Assembly (NCBI RefSeq): GCF_037975245.1
Contig: NC_092567.1
Span: forward strand, 26,656,876-26,720,875
Source: Apostichopus japonicus
Lineage: Eukaryota > Echinodermata > Holothuroidea > Aspidochirotida > Stichopodidae
Length of the DNA stretch: 64,000 nt
Direction of reading: 5' to 3'
How positions within the stretch are numbered: position 1 is the stretch's first letter; each line of letters starts with the position of its first letter. Below the pieces are notes generated by a model. It saw nothing but the letters and a program-made list of their open reading frames with translations. It was not told the origin of the DNA and searched no databases. Shown piece by piece: positions 1 to 11,360 of this stretch. Made by a program: the position numbers and the translations under genes.

Positions 1-1064
1 AGCTAATTTCCAGGAAGAACAAGATAGTTGCCTAGCAACCTAGAAGAGGTAGAAGTGTAGAGGTTTTAATCCACAAGACAACATACAAATATACTGTACA
101 AATGTATAGCCCCTCTGTTCAGTGCACAATGCACCTAATAAACAAGTAAAACTATGGTACAAAACAAAACTTTATGTAAGAGCTGACCATCTTACAAAGG
201 AAATAAGTATTCGAATAGGCATTCAATGAAATAGGTGTTCGAATACTTATTGGAATAGCTATATTTAGCATTCTCTAAGCATTCGAAGGAAAGAAGTATT
301 CGAATACCTATTGGAATAGTTATTTTAAGTATTCAATTAGTTATTCTAAAGTCTGAATGCTTAAATTTTTGAAATACCAACTACATAGCTATTCGAATAC
401 TTAGCGAATACTTAGCGAATACTTAATAGTTATTCGTGTTGGGTAAGGGTTATTGAGGGACTTGCGATACAATTACACTGTACATTAGTGCACCTTCCAG
501 GCTTTGAATAGCATTTAATCGAATGATCTACATTCTTCTCCCGTGGTGGTTGTGGTGAATCAAAAGCGCGGAGAAATACAATCCTTTATGTGGAACATAA
601 TAATCGGTTCCAAATAATCGGTAGCGCAATGGATTTTGCCCATGTCGGTTATTTACCGATCGTCTGATAATCAGCCTGATGCCAATTATCTAACTGATTT
701 TCGGTCGAACACTACTTTTCAGGCAGGCAGCTATGTTTTTTACCACGCTAGAGTGACTACCAATGTAAGAAAAGCCTGCAAGGGCTTATAGATTACAACT
801 TTCAGGTTAGGTGGCTTCCATTTCAACATTTTAACTCAAATTTGGAATCTCTTCAATTTTGAAAGTCATTTCAAACCAGAGGTTGCTCTTGGATGACAAG
901 CGCAACGTACTATGACCCGAGTTGGTATTGAAACCAGAACATTCTGATTGCAAAGCATCATTGTTTCACATTCCATGGCCTTACTACCATGAAAATCTGC
1001 TGAAATGCTGTCAGTTGTCGGGTAACCAAGAATAACTTTCAAAGCAAAAAATTGCTATAATTAC
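1..1064. other. Left-edge non-coding region with ATTCGAAT-rich repeat
   Basis: No coding exon was recognised on either strand. Positions about 205-435 hold a degenerate array of short palindromic words such as ATTCGAATA and TAGCGAATACTT, resembling the subterminal repeats of non-autonomous DNA transposons. Positions about 600-720 hold a second family of TCGGT-type words. The region should lie in an intron of the CREC-family gene whose exon 2 starts at 1065, because that exon ends in a good donor and the remaining EF-hand exons are not here. Confidence 0.45.
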
Positions 1065-4000
1065 CTGATTGTGATGGATTTGGTCTTTCAGTTCCATATC
1101 GGACACAAAGCCATCTCCATTCTTGTCTATCTTATCAACAATTTTGCTGCAAGGAAAAGGGAACAACAAATAAAGAATTACATAAAAAGTAAACATTCAC
1201 CATCATTGTAAACATATGTCATTCAAACACTGGCTGAAAGATGAATAATGAATACCAGGGGAAACCCTGTATAACTAGTATAAACAGAGAGGAATATTAG
1301 GTGGTAAACCAACACCAGGGAGCAATTAATTTCATCACATTTACAGGTAACATAAATAGCAGTAACATGTAAGTGCTGTGTATGAATAAAAGACTTACTT
1401 TACATTGTCAAGGACAGGAGCATACACTGAATGCAATGGTTTATGATATGTCAGATCAGATAGAAAACTTACCCTCAACATCAGGTGAGAGTAAAGACAT
1501 GTATCAAACCAACTTAGATAAGGGATAGGAAAAATTCAGGGAATACTTTAGTATTAAAATTTTGCATGAAATGATAAGCAACTATATAGTAAACCCCCTG
1601 GTAACAAAGTGTATCAATCCCAAACCACAGTACATAAGATAAGCCCTACCCATTAGATGATGTCATAATGGCTGACTTTGTTCTAGACCCCCTAATTGAC
1701 CAGAAGAGTACTGTGTATTCATTATACAATGCTGTTTATCAGCAGAGTGTTATCTGACTTCATTGAATAGGGATATATATAATTACACTCTCCATCTCTT
1801 TGTACTAGTGATTGTTTCTTGCATTTCAATACACTGTTTGGAGTCAATAACCAAACATTACTGCGTATAACTTTTGAAGTCTCTGAAGTTTTTCTCTTAT
1901 AATGTTCTATGGTTCCTGTTTACAACACTGCTAGTGCTACATACATATATTCGAATCGTATAGCAATTTGCCTATATTGTAGGTCTATGGCATATATGTA
2001 GATTATTCTCTACAATTTCATAAAAACTGAGTCCCGTTTGTTAGACTTTTTGGGGAACTGACTACACAGTTTATGCAATTTAGACCAGAGCTCAGTTCAT
2101 AAGCCACTTTCAAGAAGAAATTTCAAGCGGATATGGATAAGATTTTTTCCTGGTCTCAGGGGTGGCAAATGCATAGGCGTACGGGACCATTTCAGTTTGG
2201 GGGGGCAGAACTTTTTGTGCCCGAAAGTTCCCGTGACACTATCTAAGCGGAGCGCCACCATCGGTTGGCGCGTAGCGTACAAGAAAATTTTTGGCACACA
2301 ATGCCTCTCAGATTGCCGGAAACGGCACTTCTGAGGCCTTGCAAGTTGCATCTAAACATTCTTTATTTTATAATCTCACGATTTAGAAATTTACACTTCC
2401 CCAAAAATTTGGTAAATTAGAAGAAGAAAAAATGGTAACATCACTTTGAAGGGGAAAAATGGGACAGTACATTTTTGAAGCTCCTATTTAGTTACCTTAT
2501 TTATTATTTTAACACAGTACTCAGCTACCTCCAGAAAAACATAAATTGTTCAACGACACGTAGGCGGGATAATGTCGCTGTGTCGGGTGAGACTGCAATT
2601 TGTCTCACAAAAAAGTATAAAATATAACAAAGAATATGATAAACGTGTACTTCTAGGCTTGTAGGCACCCCCCCCCACCATCCATGAACAAGAATACGTT
2701 TCTTATATACACTCATGTTGGGGATGTCCAGGTCAAGGGCAGCGGAAGCACTTTTAATCTTGGGGGGGGGGCACCGACATCAAAGGGCACTTTGCAGATA
2801 TTCGATTGGACTGATGCAGCCTTATATTTAGTACCCTTTATAACTCTTATTGTATTATCTTATTTGTGTAAACACATCACTCCATCAACGCCGCCCCCCC
2901 CCCCCCCTAAAAGAAAATATGCATACTAGCACTGCAATATCCAATGCGCAAATTGGGAAACAAAGAACAAGTTTTCTTTTTAGACAAAATGAGGTGAAAT
3001 CATGCTAGTTGCTAATGTAGGAATCTTCCGAATTAGAGTTTTTTTCTTGTTAATATCTAAACAAATCTTTTTCATTCGAAATAGCTTTGACTTTGACCCA
3101 CAGAAATTCATTAAAAGTCACGGGCTTAGCCAGGATTTGCAAAGTTGTATGCACGACTATCTGAACGGAGCGCCACCATCGGTTGGCGCGGAGCGTACTA
3201 GAAAATTTTTGGTTTAACAAACTCCTCAGATGGCCGGAAACGGCCCTTCCCGAGTGTTCATTCTGGTTCCCTGGCCTCTTACTAACTTGAGGCACCTCAA
3301 TTTTTATGTAGAAAAAAGGCACATTTTTAACCTCAGGAAAAGTGGGGGGCACGTGCCCCCTGTGCTCCCCCGGTTCCGCCGCCCTTGGTCCAGGTATACA
3401 ATTGACTAGTTAGAAAAAAATTGATCGTGCCAAAAGCGTGGTAGCCCAGATGAACTGCGCTTACGGTGGTGTTACACGGAAATATTCGGGCATCATGATG
3501 CTAAATAAAAAAAATCATGGAATTGTCGGGCAAAAATTTGAAAAAGATTCGGGCAAGCTACTGCATATTTATATATATATATATATGAACTGCGCTTACG
3601 GTGGTGTTACACGGAAATATTACCTCTTTTAGCAGCTTCATATATATATATATTTCCAGAGGACAAGAAATTCGGGCAAGAAATTCGGGCAAAAGTCCTG
3701 AACAATTCGGGCAGCCTAAGAGGAGAAAAAAAAAATATATATTTTTTCTCCTCTTAGGCTGCCCGAATTTTTCAGGACTTTTGCCTGAATTTCTTGTCCT
3801 CTGGAAATTTGGGGGGGGGCAGTCTGCCCCCCCTGCCCCCCGCCTCGTACGCCTATGGGCAAATGCTTTTTAATATTGACAAATGTAAGGTAATGCACAT
3901 AGGTAGTAGTAACCAAAAGTTTACATACAATCTTAATGGTGTGGATTTAGAGGAGGTCTCTGTTGAAAGAGACCTAGGTATCTACATTGACTCATCTCTG

Positions 4001-5224
4001 CAACCTTCTAAACATCGTCTTGAAGCTGCTAAAAGAGGTAATAGGGTTTTGGGTATGATCAAGAGGAACTTCAGTTTTCTGAAAGAGGACATCGTAGTTA
4101 GGCTTTATAAGCAGTTGGTTAGGCCTCATCTGGAGTATGCTGTGCAGGCTTGGAACCCTTACTTTGCTAAGGATAAGGAAGTACTTGAAAAGGTCCTGAG
4201 GAGGGCTACTAGGATGATTAGTTCCTTAAAGAGGGTTTCTTATTATAGGCGGTTACAACTGTCGATTGCCAGGTTTTCAAGATTGTGTATGGTTTCGACA
4301 ATTTATCCTTTACCGATTTTTTCTTGTTTTCAAACAGTAGTTGTACTAGAGGTCATTGTCTTAAACTCCAAAAGTCGCATAGTAGGATTAATATTTGGCA
4401 TAACTTTTTTTCTAATAGGGTTGTGAATGAGTGGAATAGTTTGCCTGAGAAAGTTGTACTTGCAAGTAGTGTGAATGGGTTTAAGAATGCTTTGGACAAG
4501 CACTTTAAGCATTGTAATCGGGTCTGAGTGTCTGTGTCTTCAGTTTTTTATTCTCTCTCTATAGGGTCCTTGATGGGGACTTAAGTGTCCCTCCTGATCC
4601 TTTTTTTCTACTAAACTAAACTAAACTTTGTGTGGCACAGCTTTACACTCCAAAAGCCATGGCATCAGTTCTTGGTTAGGCAGCCTTGGCCTATTGTAAC
4701 ATTTGTATTTGAAATACTTAGCCTTCTATTCAGCGAAGTCTTCATGGTGGAAGAATGACATTAAATGTAAATTAAAACTTGTTTGATATTCACGATTACT
4801 GTAACCTAGGCTTGTGTATAACTAGTACTAGTAATAGGGTAAGGCAAGTAAATATGGTACAAGGCTGGTCAGGACGGTAGCCTACTGTACACAAAAATGG
4901 AATTACACAAGGTCCAGCCTAGACCAAATTTAAACTGTTGACAAGGTCTAAGAATGTTTATACTTCTACGGTCACTTACCCAAGCCTTCCTCGACTTTGC
5001 TGTGGGGTCAGATGTTCGAACTGCCTCGCTTCATTTTCACCCAAGAACGCGTCGTGGTCATAGGCTGCGTTGTGTTCATTGTGGCCATCAAAATGTTCCT
5101 GGCTACTAAGTTTTTCAGGATTGTGTACACGAGCGCCATGATCTAGGGTTGCCTTTGTAAATACTGTATTGACTAGGCTAGTAAGAATGAAAGCGAGGGT
5201 AATTGCCGAACGAAAATAATCCAT
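1065..5224 (-). CDS. CREC-family (calumenin/reticulocalbin-like) ER calcium-binding protein, first two coding exons (partial)
   Basis: Two minus-strand exons, 5224-4980 and 1146-1065, join in phase 2 to give the first ~109 residues; the rest lies beyond the left edge. Met is at 5224-5222. Residues 1-23 are a hydrophobic signal peptide. The exon 1 acidic/His-rich segment has the CREC hallmark YDHDAFLG, followed by LTPQQSRGRLG. Exon 2 continues as KIVDKIDKNGDGF with a canonical 12-residue EF-hand loop from Asp89 to Glu100. Donors are GTAAGT (exon 1) and GTAATT (exon 2); the exon 2 acceptor is TTGCAG. CREC proteins are multi-EF-hand residents of the secretory pathway acting as calcium buffers and chaperone regulators. 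Calumenin versus reticulocalbin cannot be decided without the C-terminus. The 3.8 kb intron 1 contains a broken retrotransposon and nested DNA elements. Confidence 0.85.
1147..2089. other. Intron 1 of the CREC gene, no feature recognised
   Basis: AT-rich unique-looking intronic sequence. No exon, RNA gene or delimited repeat was recognised on either strand. Confidence 0.4.
2734..3387. mobile_element. hAT-like non-autonomous element nested in the 2172-3857 element
   Basis: Inverted ends CAAGGGCAGCGG and CCGCCGCCCTTG are flanked by a perfect 8-bp duplication GTCCAGGT (2726-2733 and 3388-3395). Internal poly-G/C tracts and a copy of the GCGGAGCGCCACC-type module near 3165 place it in the same superfamily as its host. 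No coding capacity seen. Confidence 0.85.
3652..3808. repeat. Near-perfect long inverted repeat (hairpin)
   Basis: The left arm, from about 3652 (CCAGAGGACAAGAAATTCGG onward), is the reverse complement of the right arm ending about 3808, around a short A/T-rich loop near 3730-3743. Each arm is about 70 bp. One internal unit (AAATTCGGGCAAG) is repeated in the left arm only. It lies in the right part of the 2172-3857 element. Confidence 0.8.
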
Positions 5225-5818
5225 TGTTAATAACAATCGATATGAATACTGACTGAATGCACTTTTCTCACCTGACGAACGAATCGAAATCCTGAATATC
5301 CAAGAAGACCTGTCAATTTTTATACCCACTGGTCGGATACACATGGGTTACGTGTCCTAAAACTATGATATGCTCCATCAGCTGAAAAGCCAATCAGATG
5401 CATGTTTTTGGGGCTCGTCTCTTTAAACCAATCAAAGAGCTTCTTAGAAAGTATCGCAGTGAAAGTGAACAGAACTTTCAAACTTCATTGTAATTGGCCG
5501 AGCCGTGAGAGTGTAAAGATGAGGGCAACTGATTGGATAAAATAAGTCATATGGTCAAAACCCCAAACAAACTTTTGCTACCCTTGCAACTTTTTGAGGG
5601 GAATTTTCTGGAAGCTCATCCAGCGACGTGGCAGGCTATTTCTAGAACAAAAAATGTAAGGCGTGATACAGCAAGACGGTTTGGAATTCAGGACATTCAC
5701 AAAGGGAAACTGATGCAATTGTTACCAAAAATTGCAAACTCGAAAGAGAGTGAGGCAATAGATGAAGGGGAAGTGATGGAAGGGTAGGATTTGATGGGAA
5801 GGGGAGAATGTTAAAAGT
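5225..5818. other. Upstream flank of the CREC gene; no gene recognised
   Basis: This is the 5' side of the minus-strand CREC gene and should contain its promoter and 5' UTR, but no TATA box or other core element was identified with confidence. Short frames on both strands here have no recognisable content. Confidence 0.35.
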
Positions 5819-6441
5819 GGGACAAACTAAAACGAATGACAGCGAATGACCGAATGACAATTGACTTTGTACAGGGTAAATTATCATTTGCGAATGACAG
5901 CGAATGACAGCGAATGACAACGAATGACAACGAAGGACGGTGGTGAGAAGAGATAGAATGAATAACGGAATGGTAAATGGGTTTATTGGTTTTCTGCGCA
6001 AAAATGATTTGAGGAAAATCGCATGTTACGTGGTTGTAGGGTTTTGGTGTAATTTACGGATAGAAACCACAGGAAAGATTTTGTGTGAGAATGCGCTTGA
6101 GTGCTGTGCTTTTTACCTCTGTAAATTTATATAGCAAGATAACTGAAGCCGTTTCAAGATTATAGTACTGTTAGTTTCTAACAATTAATATCGAAAAATG
6201 ACGTTAAATGTACTTGTTAAAATCACACTTACAATTTCGCTTGCTAGTAAGGTGCGTTTTTATCTTGTCCGTACTATACTAGATCTAGATACCCACGAAG
6301 TCTGAACTGTGATATCCAGTTGAAGCAAATGTCTGTGCTGTCATTACTGTCATTCGTTTTAGTTAACGCAATTTTTTAGTGTGTACAACATATTGTCATT
6401 CGTTACGTGTAACGCAATTGTCATTCGTTTTAGTAACACCC
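5819..6441. mobile_element. Mutator-like non-autonomous element with perfect 9-bp TSD
   Basis: The 9-bp duplication GTTAAAAGT occurs at 5810-5818 and 6442-6450. The ends are imperfect inverted repeats: GGGACAAACTAAAACG on the left, and the right end reads GGGTGTTACTAAAACG on the other strand. Subterminal regions carry arrays of the 10-bp word CGAATGACAG/A on the left (about 5830-5935) and its complement GTCATTCG on the right (6350-6430). A 9-bp duplication with G...C termini fits MULE-type elements. No transposase is visible. Confidence 0.7.
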
Positions 6442-6450
6442 GTTAAAAGT

Positions 6451-7930
6451 GTACAAATTAAGCCTGGTTACGATTTTTAGGTAGGAGTTTAGGGGTGAAT
6501 GCAGGATTTTGAGGAAGGTCCTTAAAGCCGAATCCCATTGCTAATTAAATTTTAAATTTTAAAAATGACATGTTTCATTTTGAGGCAAAATTATTAGGTC
6601 TTAAATAAGGTACACGCAATTGTCTGTGCTGATAAATACTTTTAAATTTCGAAAACAACAATTCCCCTGACTGAAAGTATTTTTTTCCCCTGCTGGATGC
6701 AGCCCGCCCCCCCCCCCTCCCACGAATGAATGTCAGGTTTCACCTCCCAGACTGATCGATGAAGGCCGGTGGGGGCCGCACGTGAGCAACCCTGTATGAT
6801 ATGTATGGTTAGGAATACAGTATATGACAACAATAGCCCCTAACAGTTGAAGAGGATATTTGTTCTGACCTATTCAGGCTAGTAGGTGGGAATATTGAGT
6901 TGGATGGGTACCAACAATTTAACGAGGCCATGATTAATACTCATGTCCTGTAAATTGTGACATTTTCGTATACATATGATGGTAGCCCACAATGGCACAG
7001 AATGGTGGGGTCATATAGTAGTCTGATACTGAGAAATAAGGGATTCCTGTGCTTGACCAGGCCTGAGAATACGGTCCGGAATCTTTTGTTATTATCTCGA
7101 CAGAACGGCGAAACATTGGGATATCATAAGTGGTACTTTACTCAAATATTGTAGTCATATTCACGTGTAGCTTCATGAAGTGTTACCTACTGATATAACC
7201 TTTCCCTGCATTGCGCTAATATGTGGAAATTACAATTTAAAGTGATATTTTTTGTCACGACCGGCCTTTACAACACGCGGCTAGTGTTGAATTAATTAAA
7301 GTGGAGAGTATTAGTAGGTTGCGGAATGTTTCTCATGCTTGGATATGTTAAATGGTTTGTCCATGTCGCATTTGGAAACTATGCAGAAAACATGCTGTCC
7401 CCTATACCCTTCTCCCCGGCCCCACCATCACCACACGGGCCCTCCGATACTCGATGATTATCGAATTTAGGGACTCCTCGATCGGTATAATATGAGTCAG
7501 TTTCGATTAAAACCATTTTGTGTTTTAAGCCATTACAAACCTTGTTGAGAAACAACTCATAACGCTGCTCAGTTCAAATAAGGTAACGTAATTCGTACCA
7601 TCGGTCCGGGTGAAATGACTCTGCACATGTGACCAAAATAACTGTAGACTTCCGTTGCTATGGAACTTGAAGCTAGGCTGTAACTCTGACACGTAGCTTA
7701 ACCCTGGTTGGCCGTTACATCAGTCAATGAGGTAGTATATGTAGCTTAGTATTGTCCGACTAGTATATATACAGGATGATGCAAGATGCAGTTATTAATA
7801 CGTGGAGGTTAACCCGTCATCATGTACGTAGCCTGCACTGATCAACGATGATCTGTGCAGTTAGAACCAGCATTCAGTGGCCTCGCCACACATTTAAATC
7901 TTGGGGGCACAGCCCTTACTCAAATTCCAT
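6451..7930. other. Intergenic, no gene recognised
   Basis: AT-rich sequence with a C-run near 6705-6720. Short frames on both strands lack codon bias or recognisable domains. No RNA gene was identified. Confidence 0.4.
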
Positions 7931-7934
7931 ATCA

Positions 7935-8935
7935 GGTTTGATATCTGGCTATATCTGGATAGATGAAGACTTTATATGGCCATATAAAGCCAGATATATT
8001 TTGATATAATTGTAAGCCAGATATCCATATAAAGTTTGATATGGCCATATAAAGCCAGATATATCTTGATATAATTGTAAGCCAGATATTCATATAAAGT
8101 TTGATATGGCCATATAAAGCCAAATATAACTTGATATAATTGTAATTAGCCAGATATGCATATAAAGTTTGATACGGCCATATAAAGCCAGATATATCTT
8201 GATATAATTGTAAGCCAGATATTCATATAAAGTTTGATATGGCCATATAAAGCCAAATATAACTTGATATAATTGTAATTAGCCAGATATCCATATAAAG
8301 TTTGATATGGCCATATTAGCCAGATATATCTTGATATAATTGTAATTAGCCAGATATGCATATAAAGTTTGATATGGCCATATAAAGCCAGATATATCTT
8401 GATATAATTGTAAGCCAGATATGCATATAAAGTTTGATACGGCCATATAAAGTTAGATATATATTGATATAATTGTAAGCCAGATATCCATATAAAGTTT
8501 GATATGGCCATATAAAGCCAAATATATCTTGATATAATTGTAAGCCAGATATGCATATAAAGTTTGATATGGCCATATAAAGCCAGATATATCTGGATAT
8601 AATTGTAAGCCAGATATTCATATAAAGTTTGATATGGCCATATAAAGCCAAATATAACTTGATATAATTGTAATTAGCCAGATATCCATATAAAGTTTGA
8701 TATGGCCATATTAGCCAGATATATATTGATATAATTGTAAGCCAGATATCCATATAAAGTTTGATATGGCCATATAAAGCCAGATAATTCTTGATATAAT
8801 TGTAATCCAGATATCCATATAAAGTTTTATCTGGCCATATAAAGCCAGATATAACTGGATATAGAGACAATCCAGATATGTAGATAAAGTTTTATCTGGC
8901 CATATAAAGCCAGATATAACTGGATATACATGTAA
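7935..8935. repeat. 65/68-bp minisatellite rich in self-complementary words (~15 copies)
   Basis: The unit contains GATATGGCCATATAAAGCC and GATATAATTGTAAGCCAGAT and recurs every 65 bp, or 68 bp where three bases (TTA) are added before AGCC. The core ATATGGCCATAT is a perfect palindrome, so every unit can form a small hairpin. Copies toward the right edge (after about 8830) diverge more. The long minus-strand frames here arise only from repetition. Confidence 0.9.
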
Positions 8936-11360
8936 CGCTGTATGCTCTTACATAGTGTATTTTCATAGAGATTTACATTGTCCTATATTGTGGTACTGCA
9001 AATGCATATATATTTCAATGGTAAAGCACTTACAGTGCACACTAAGTCAAAGGGGGAGGGTGGACTATGACTTGGCTACTTATTCTATCTGGGTTGCTAG
9101 GCGACCACAGGGTCTTAGATGGAAAAGGATGACTCGATCAGAGGGTAATTAAGTGTGAAGCCTGCTTGTGAACCGAAAGGACATATGTGTATTGTTACTC
9201 TGGGAGTGAGATAGGAAAGGGAGTGTACACATGGTAGGAGTAGAGAGCAGAAGGAAGTTTAATAGAAAGGATTGGTACATTAAGGAAAGGTGATGGAGAT
9301 TCGTAAAATATAACCTATTGATGTCAGGACATTGGCAAAGGATTCTATAGTGAACTGAACAGTCAGAAGTAAAGAAGGTTTTTTTTTTGTAATGGATGGA
9401 AACAACATATTTTGGAACTGAACTTTGATACTGAATTGAACATATTTTGCCCTCCTGGAACTTATTTACTAAAGCAAATATATTAAATAAAAGAATAACA
9501 CAACACAATTTAGTATCAACATCTACAGGACCACAGAAGAATAAAGAACTCAACCTTCAAGCATTATTTTTAAGTGTACTAGTGGTACCACACGATGCCA
9601 GTTTATTTAAGTAAGTATACTTTTACAATACAGTGTATACACAAAGAATCTCGTACAAGTAATATAACTGTCAGAGGGTGCAGGCTAATTTTCTGAACAG
9701 GAATCATTTTATGACCATAGCAGTCGGATTAGGTAACAGCAAGGAGCTTTTTTTAGTGATATGTTTGGGCCAATACTGCAGATTCGTAAGTCCAAGATAA
9801 GTTGATCTTTACCTCCAATTAAGCCTTGCTTTTTTGGTCTAATTGTCTGGAGATCGGGGATTTTTCAGACACAATTTGAATGATTTTGAAATCTCTTTAA
9901 AGTTGGAAGCACTGTGAGTCACAAATATAGCTGTGTCACAAAAAGTTGCGCACACAATTGGGTTTGGAATGTGCTGGAAATAAAGTAATCCCAACTTTAT
10001 ATGTCTTCGTCATTATTTTGAGAATTGTGACTTGCAGACCTTGCAGAGACTGAAGACAGCCTAGAAATGCGGCAGAGTGATGGGCATTTTGTCATGAAGC
10101 AGGCTTTCAAGTGCCAATTTATTCATGGAACATTTTATAACTTAATTATAGACCTAATATAAAGCCTAAGTGTGACTCAAAATGGACCATTTGAATAATT
10201 GTTTTGTGGGTGGACCCCTACCACCCACTGGCTTGGCTGCCAATACCTTAGTGCCACCCCCACCTTTTATAAAAATCCTGGATATGTTCCTGCTAAAGTG
10301 TAAGAAAACTTATTCTAAAAGAGATTCCAATAAACCCAAATTATAGAGAATGTCTGTGCTTCACAACTAAGTGTTTATTACATATATGCATATCATCCTC
10401 AGAAAAAATGTTACAGCATCACATAAATATGAAAGACTGGAATGGATCTGACCCAGTTCATGTGGACAATCCTTTCACAACTTGAAGATGATCCCTAATT
10501 AAACACTTCTTTGCTAGGTGTGACAGTTAGAAGTAACATAAACTTGAATACCTTACAACCAGGGATCTCACACCAGTTTCACTTCATGGAATAGTCCCCG
10601 CCCCTTCCCCTCCCCCATATTTCCATAGCTTTCACTCGTTTAACAAATACACTGTGCCTAGATGTTTTCAACTTTGACTATGGGCATTCCTCTGGCAGTT
10701 AGCCTAACCTAAATTGATGATAACAAATTTGGCCTTGAGTCTTATATGCTACCTAGGTTACATATAGATATAAATCATATGAAAACATATTTTGATTTGC
10801 AAAGAAATAGGTGTCAAGGTGTCACACTTTGTTAAACTGAAAAACTAACTATGGCTGATTGACTTGCAAACTAGTCTGCTTTAGTGCATGATTCTGACCA
10901 CATATACACAGATTAAATATAAAGATAGCTGAAGAAAACTCACAATTTGAAGGTATGTTGTTGTACGCAAGCAGAGGTTCGCTGTTCAAAAGTACTCGGT
11001 TTACTACAATGGAGAACACACATGCTCTTACCAACCAACTAAAGCAAGACAAGGTATGTCTGAAGTTTGTTAGCAATGGTCTACCGTGCATTACACTGGA
11101 GGCAAGTGAAGGTGAAGAGATGGTGCCTTTGAAAAATTGGACCAAATAACATTGCTACCCAACCCTTACCCACCCCCCCCCCCACCCACCCCAAATAGTA
11201 AGTACAGTACTACAGCTACAGGCATATGTGGTACAGTCATTGTAATATCACTCAATGTATATTTCCACTATCACAGCATCTCTGATATGGTTTCTTGTTT
11301 TGTCTCCTCATTGAGTGCAAAGATTGATTCCTGAGTTGTTCGTTTTCAGCAAACCCTCTG
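8936..11360. other. Intergenic region downstream of the IMMP1L-like gene
   Basis: No convincing coding exon, RNA gene or delimited transposon was seen. A plus-strand frame at 10955-11149 ends in LEASEGEEMVPLKNWTK and could be an unrecognised terminal exon, but no splice partner or homologue was recognised. The 3' UTR of the minus-strand IMMP1L gene should lie just left of 11361; no clear poly(A) signal was found close to it. Confidence 0.35.

Larger units (their letters stand above)
2172..3857. mobile_element. hAT-like non-autonomous DNA transposon with perfect 8-bp TSD, inserted in the RT remnant
   Basis: Ends are inverted: CATAGGCGTACG at the left and CGTACGCCTATG at the right. The 8-bp duplication GGCAAATG flanks both sides (2164-2171 and 3858-3865). 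Removing the element restores the reverse transcriptase reading frame, which independently confirms the boundaries. It has subterminal G and C runs and one copy of the GCGGAGCGCCACC module near 2245. No transposase is recognisable. A second element (2734-3387) is nested inside. Confidence 0.88.
2090..4628 (+). mobile_element. 5'-truncated non-LTR retrotransposon reverse transcriptase remnant, split by a DNA transposon
   Basis: The frame at about 2110-2171 (FQADMDKIFSWSQGWQM) continues exactly at 3866 as LFNIDKCKVMHIG once the insertion 2172-3857 and one target-duplication copy are removed. This is the end of the palm and the thumb region of a jockey/CR1-like reverse transcriptase. Downstream are YKQLVRPHLEYAVQAW and RRATRM, typical of this class. 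A frameshift near 4280 moves the frame to the C-terminal piece VVNEWNSLPEKVV, which ends about 4527. The copy ends in a short CTAAA-type 3' repeat near 4610-4628, as in CR1-like elements. It is 5' truncated, lacks the catalytic YADD block and is dead. It sits in intron 1 of the CREC gene, antisense to it. Confidence 0.85.

Noticed and set aside
8146-8870. Long minus-strand frames rich in IWLYMAISNF
   Set aside because: By-product of the 65-bp minisatellite, whose unit length breaks true frame continuity whenever it varies.
10955-11149. Possible plus-strand terminal exon ending LEASEGEEMVPLKNWTK
   Set aside because: No recognisable homology, and no upstream exon could be joined; left as unproven.
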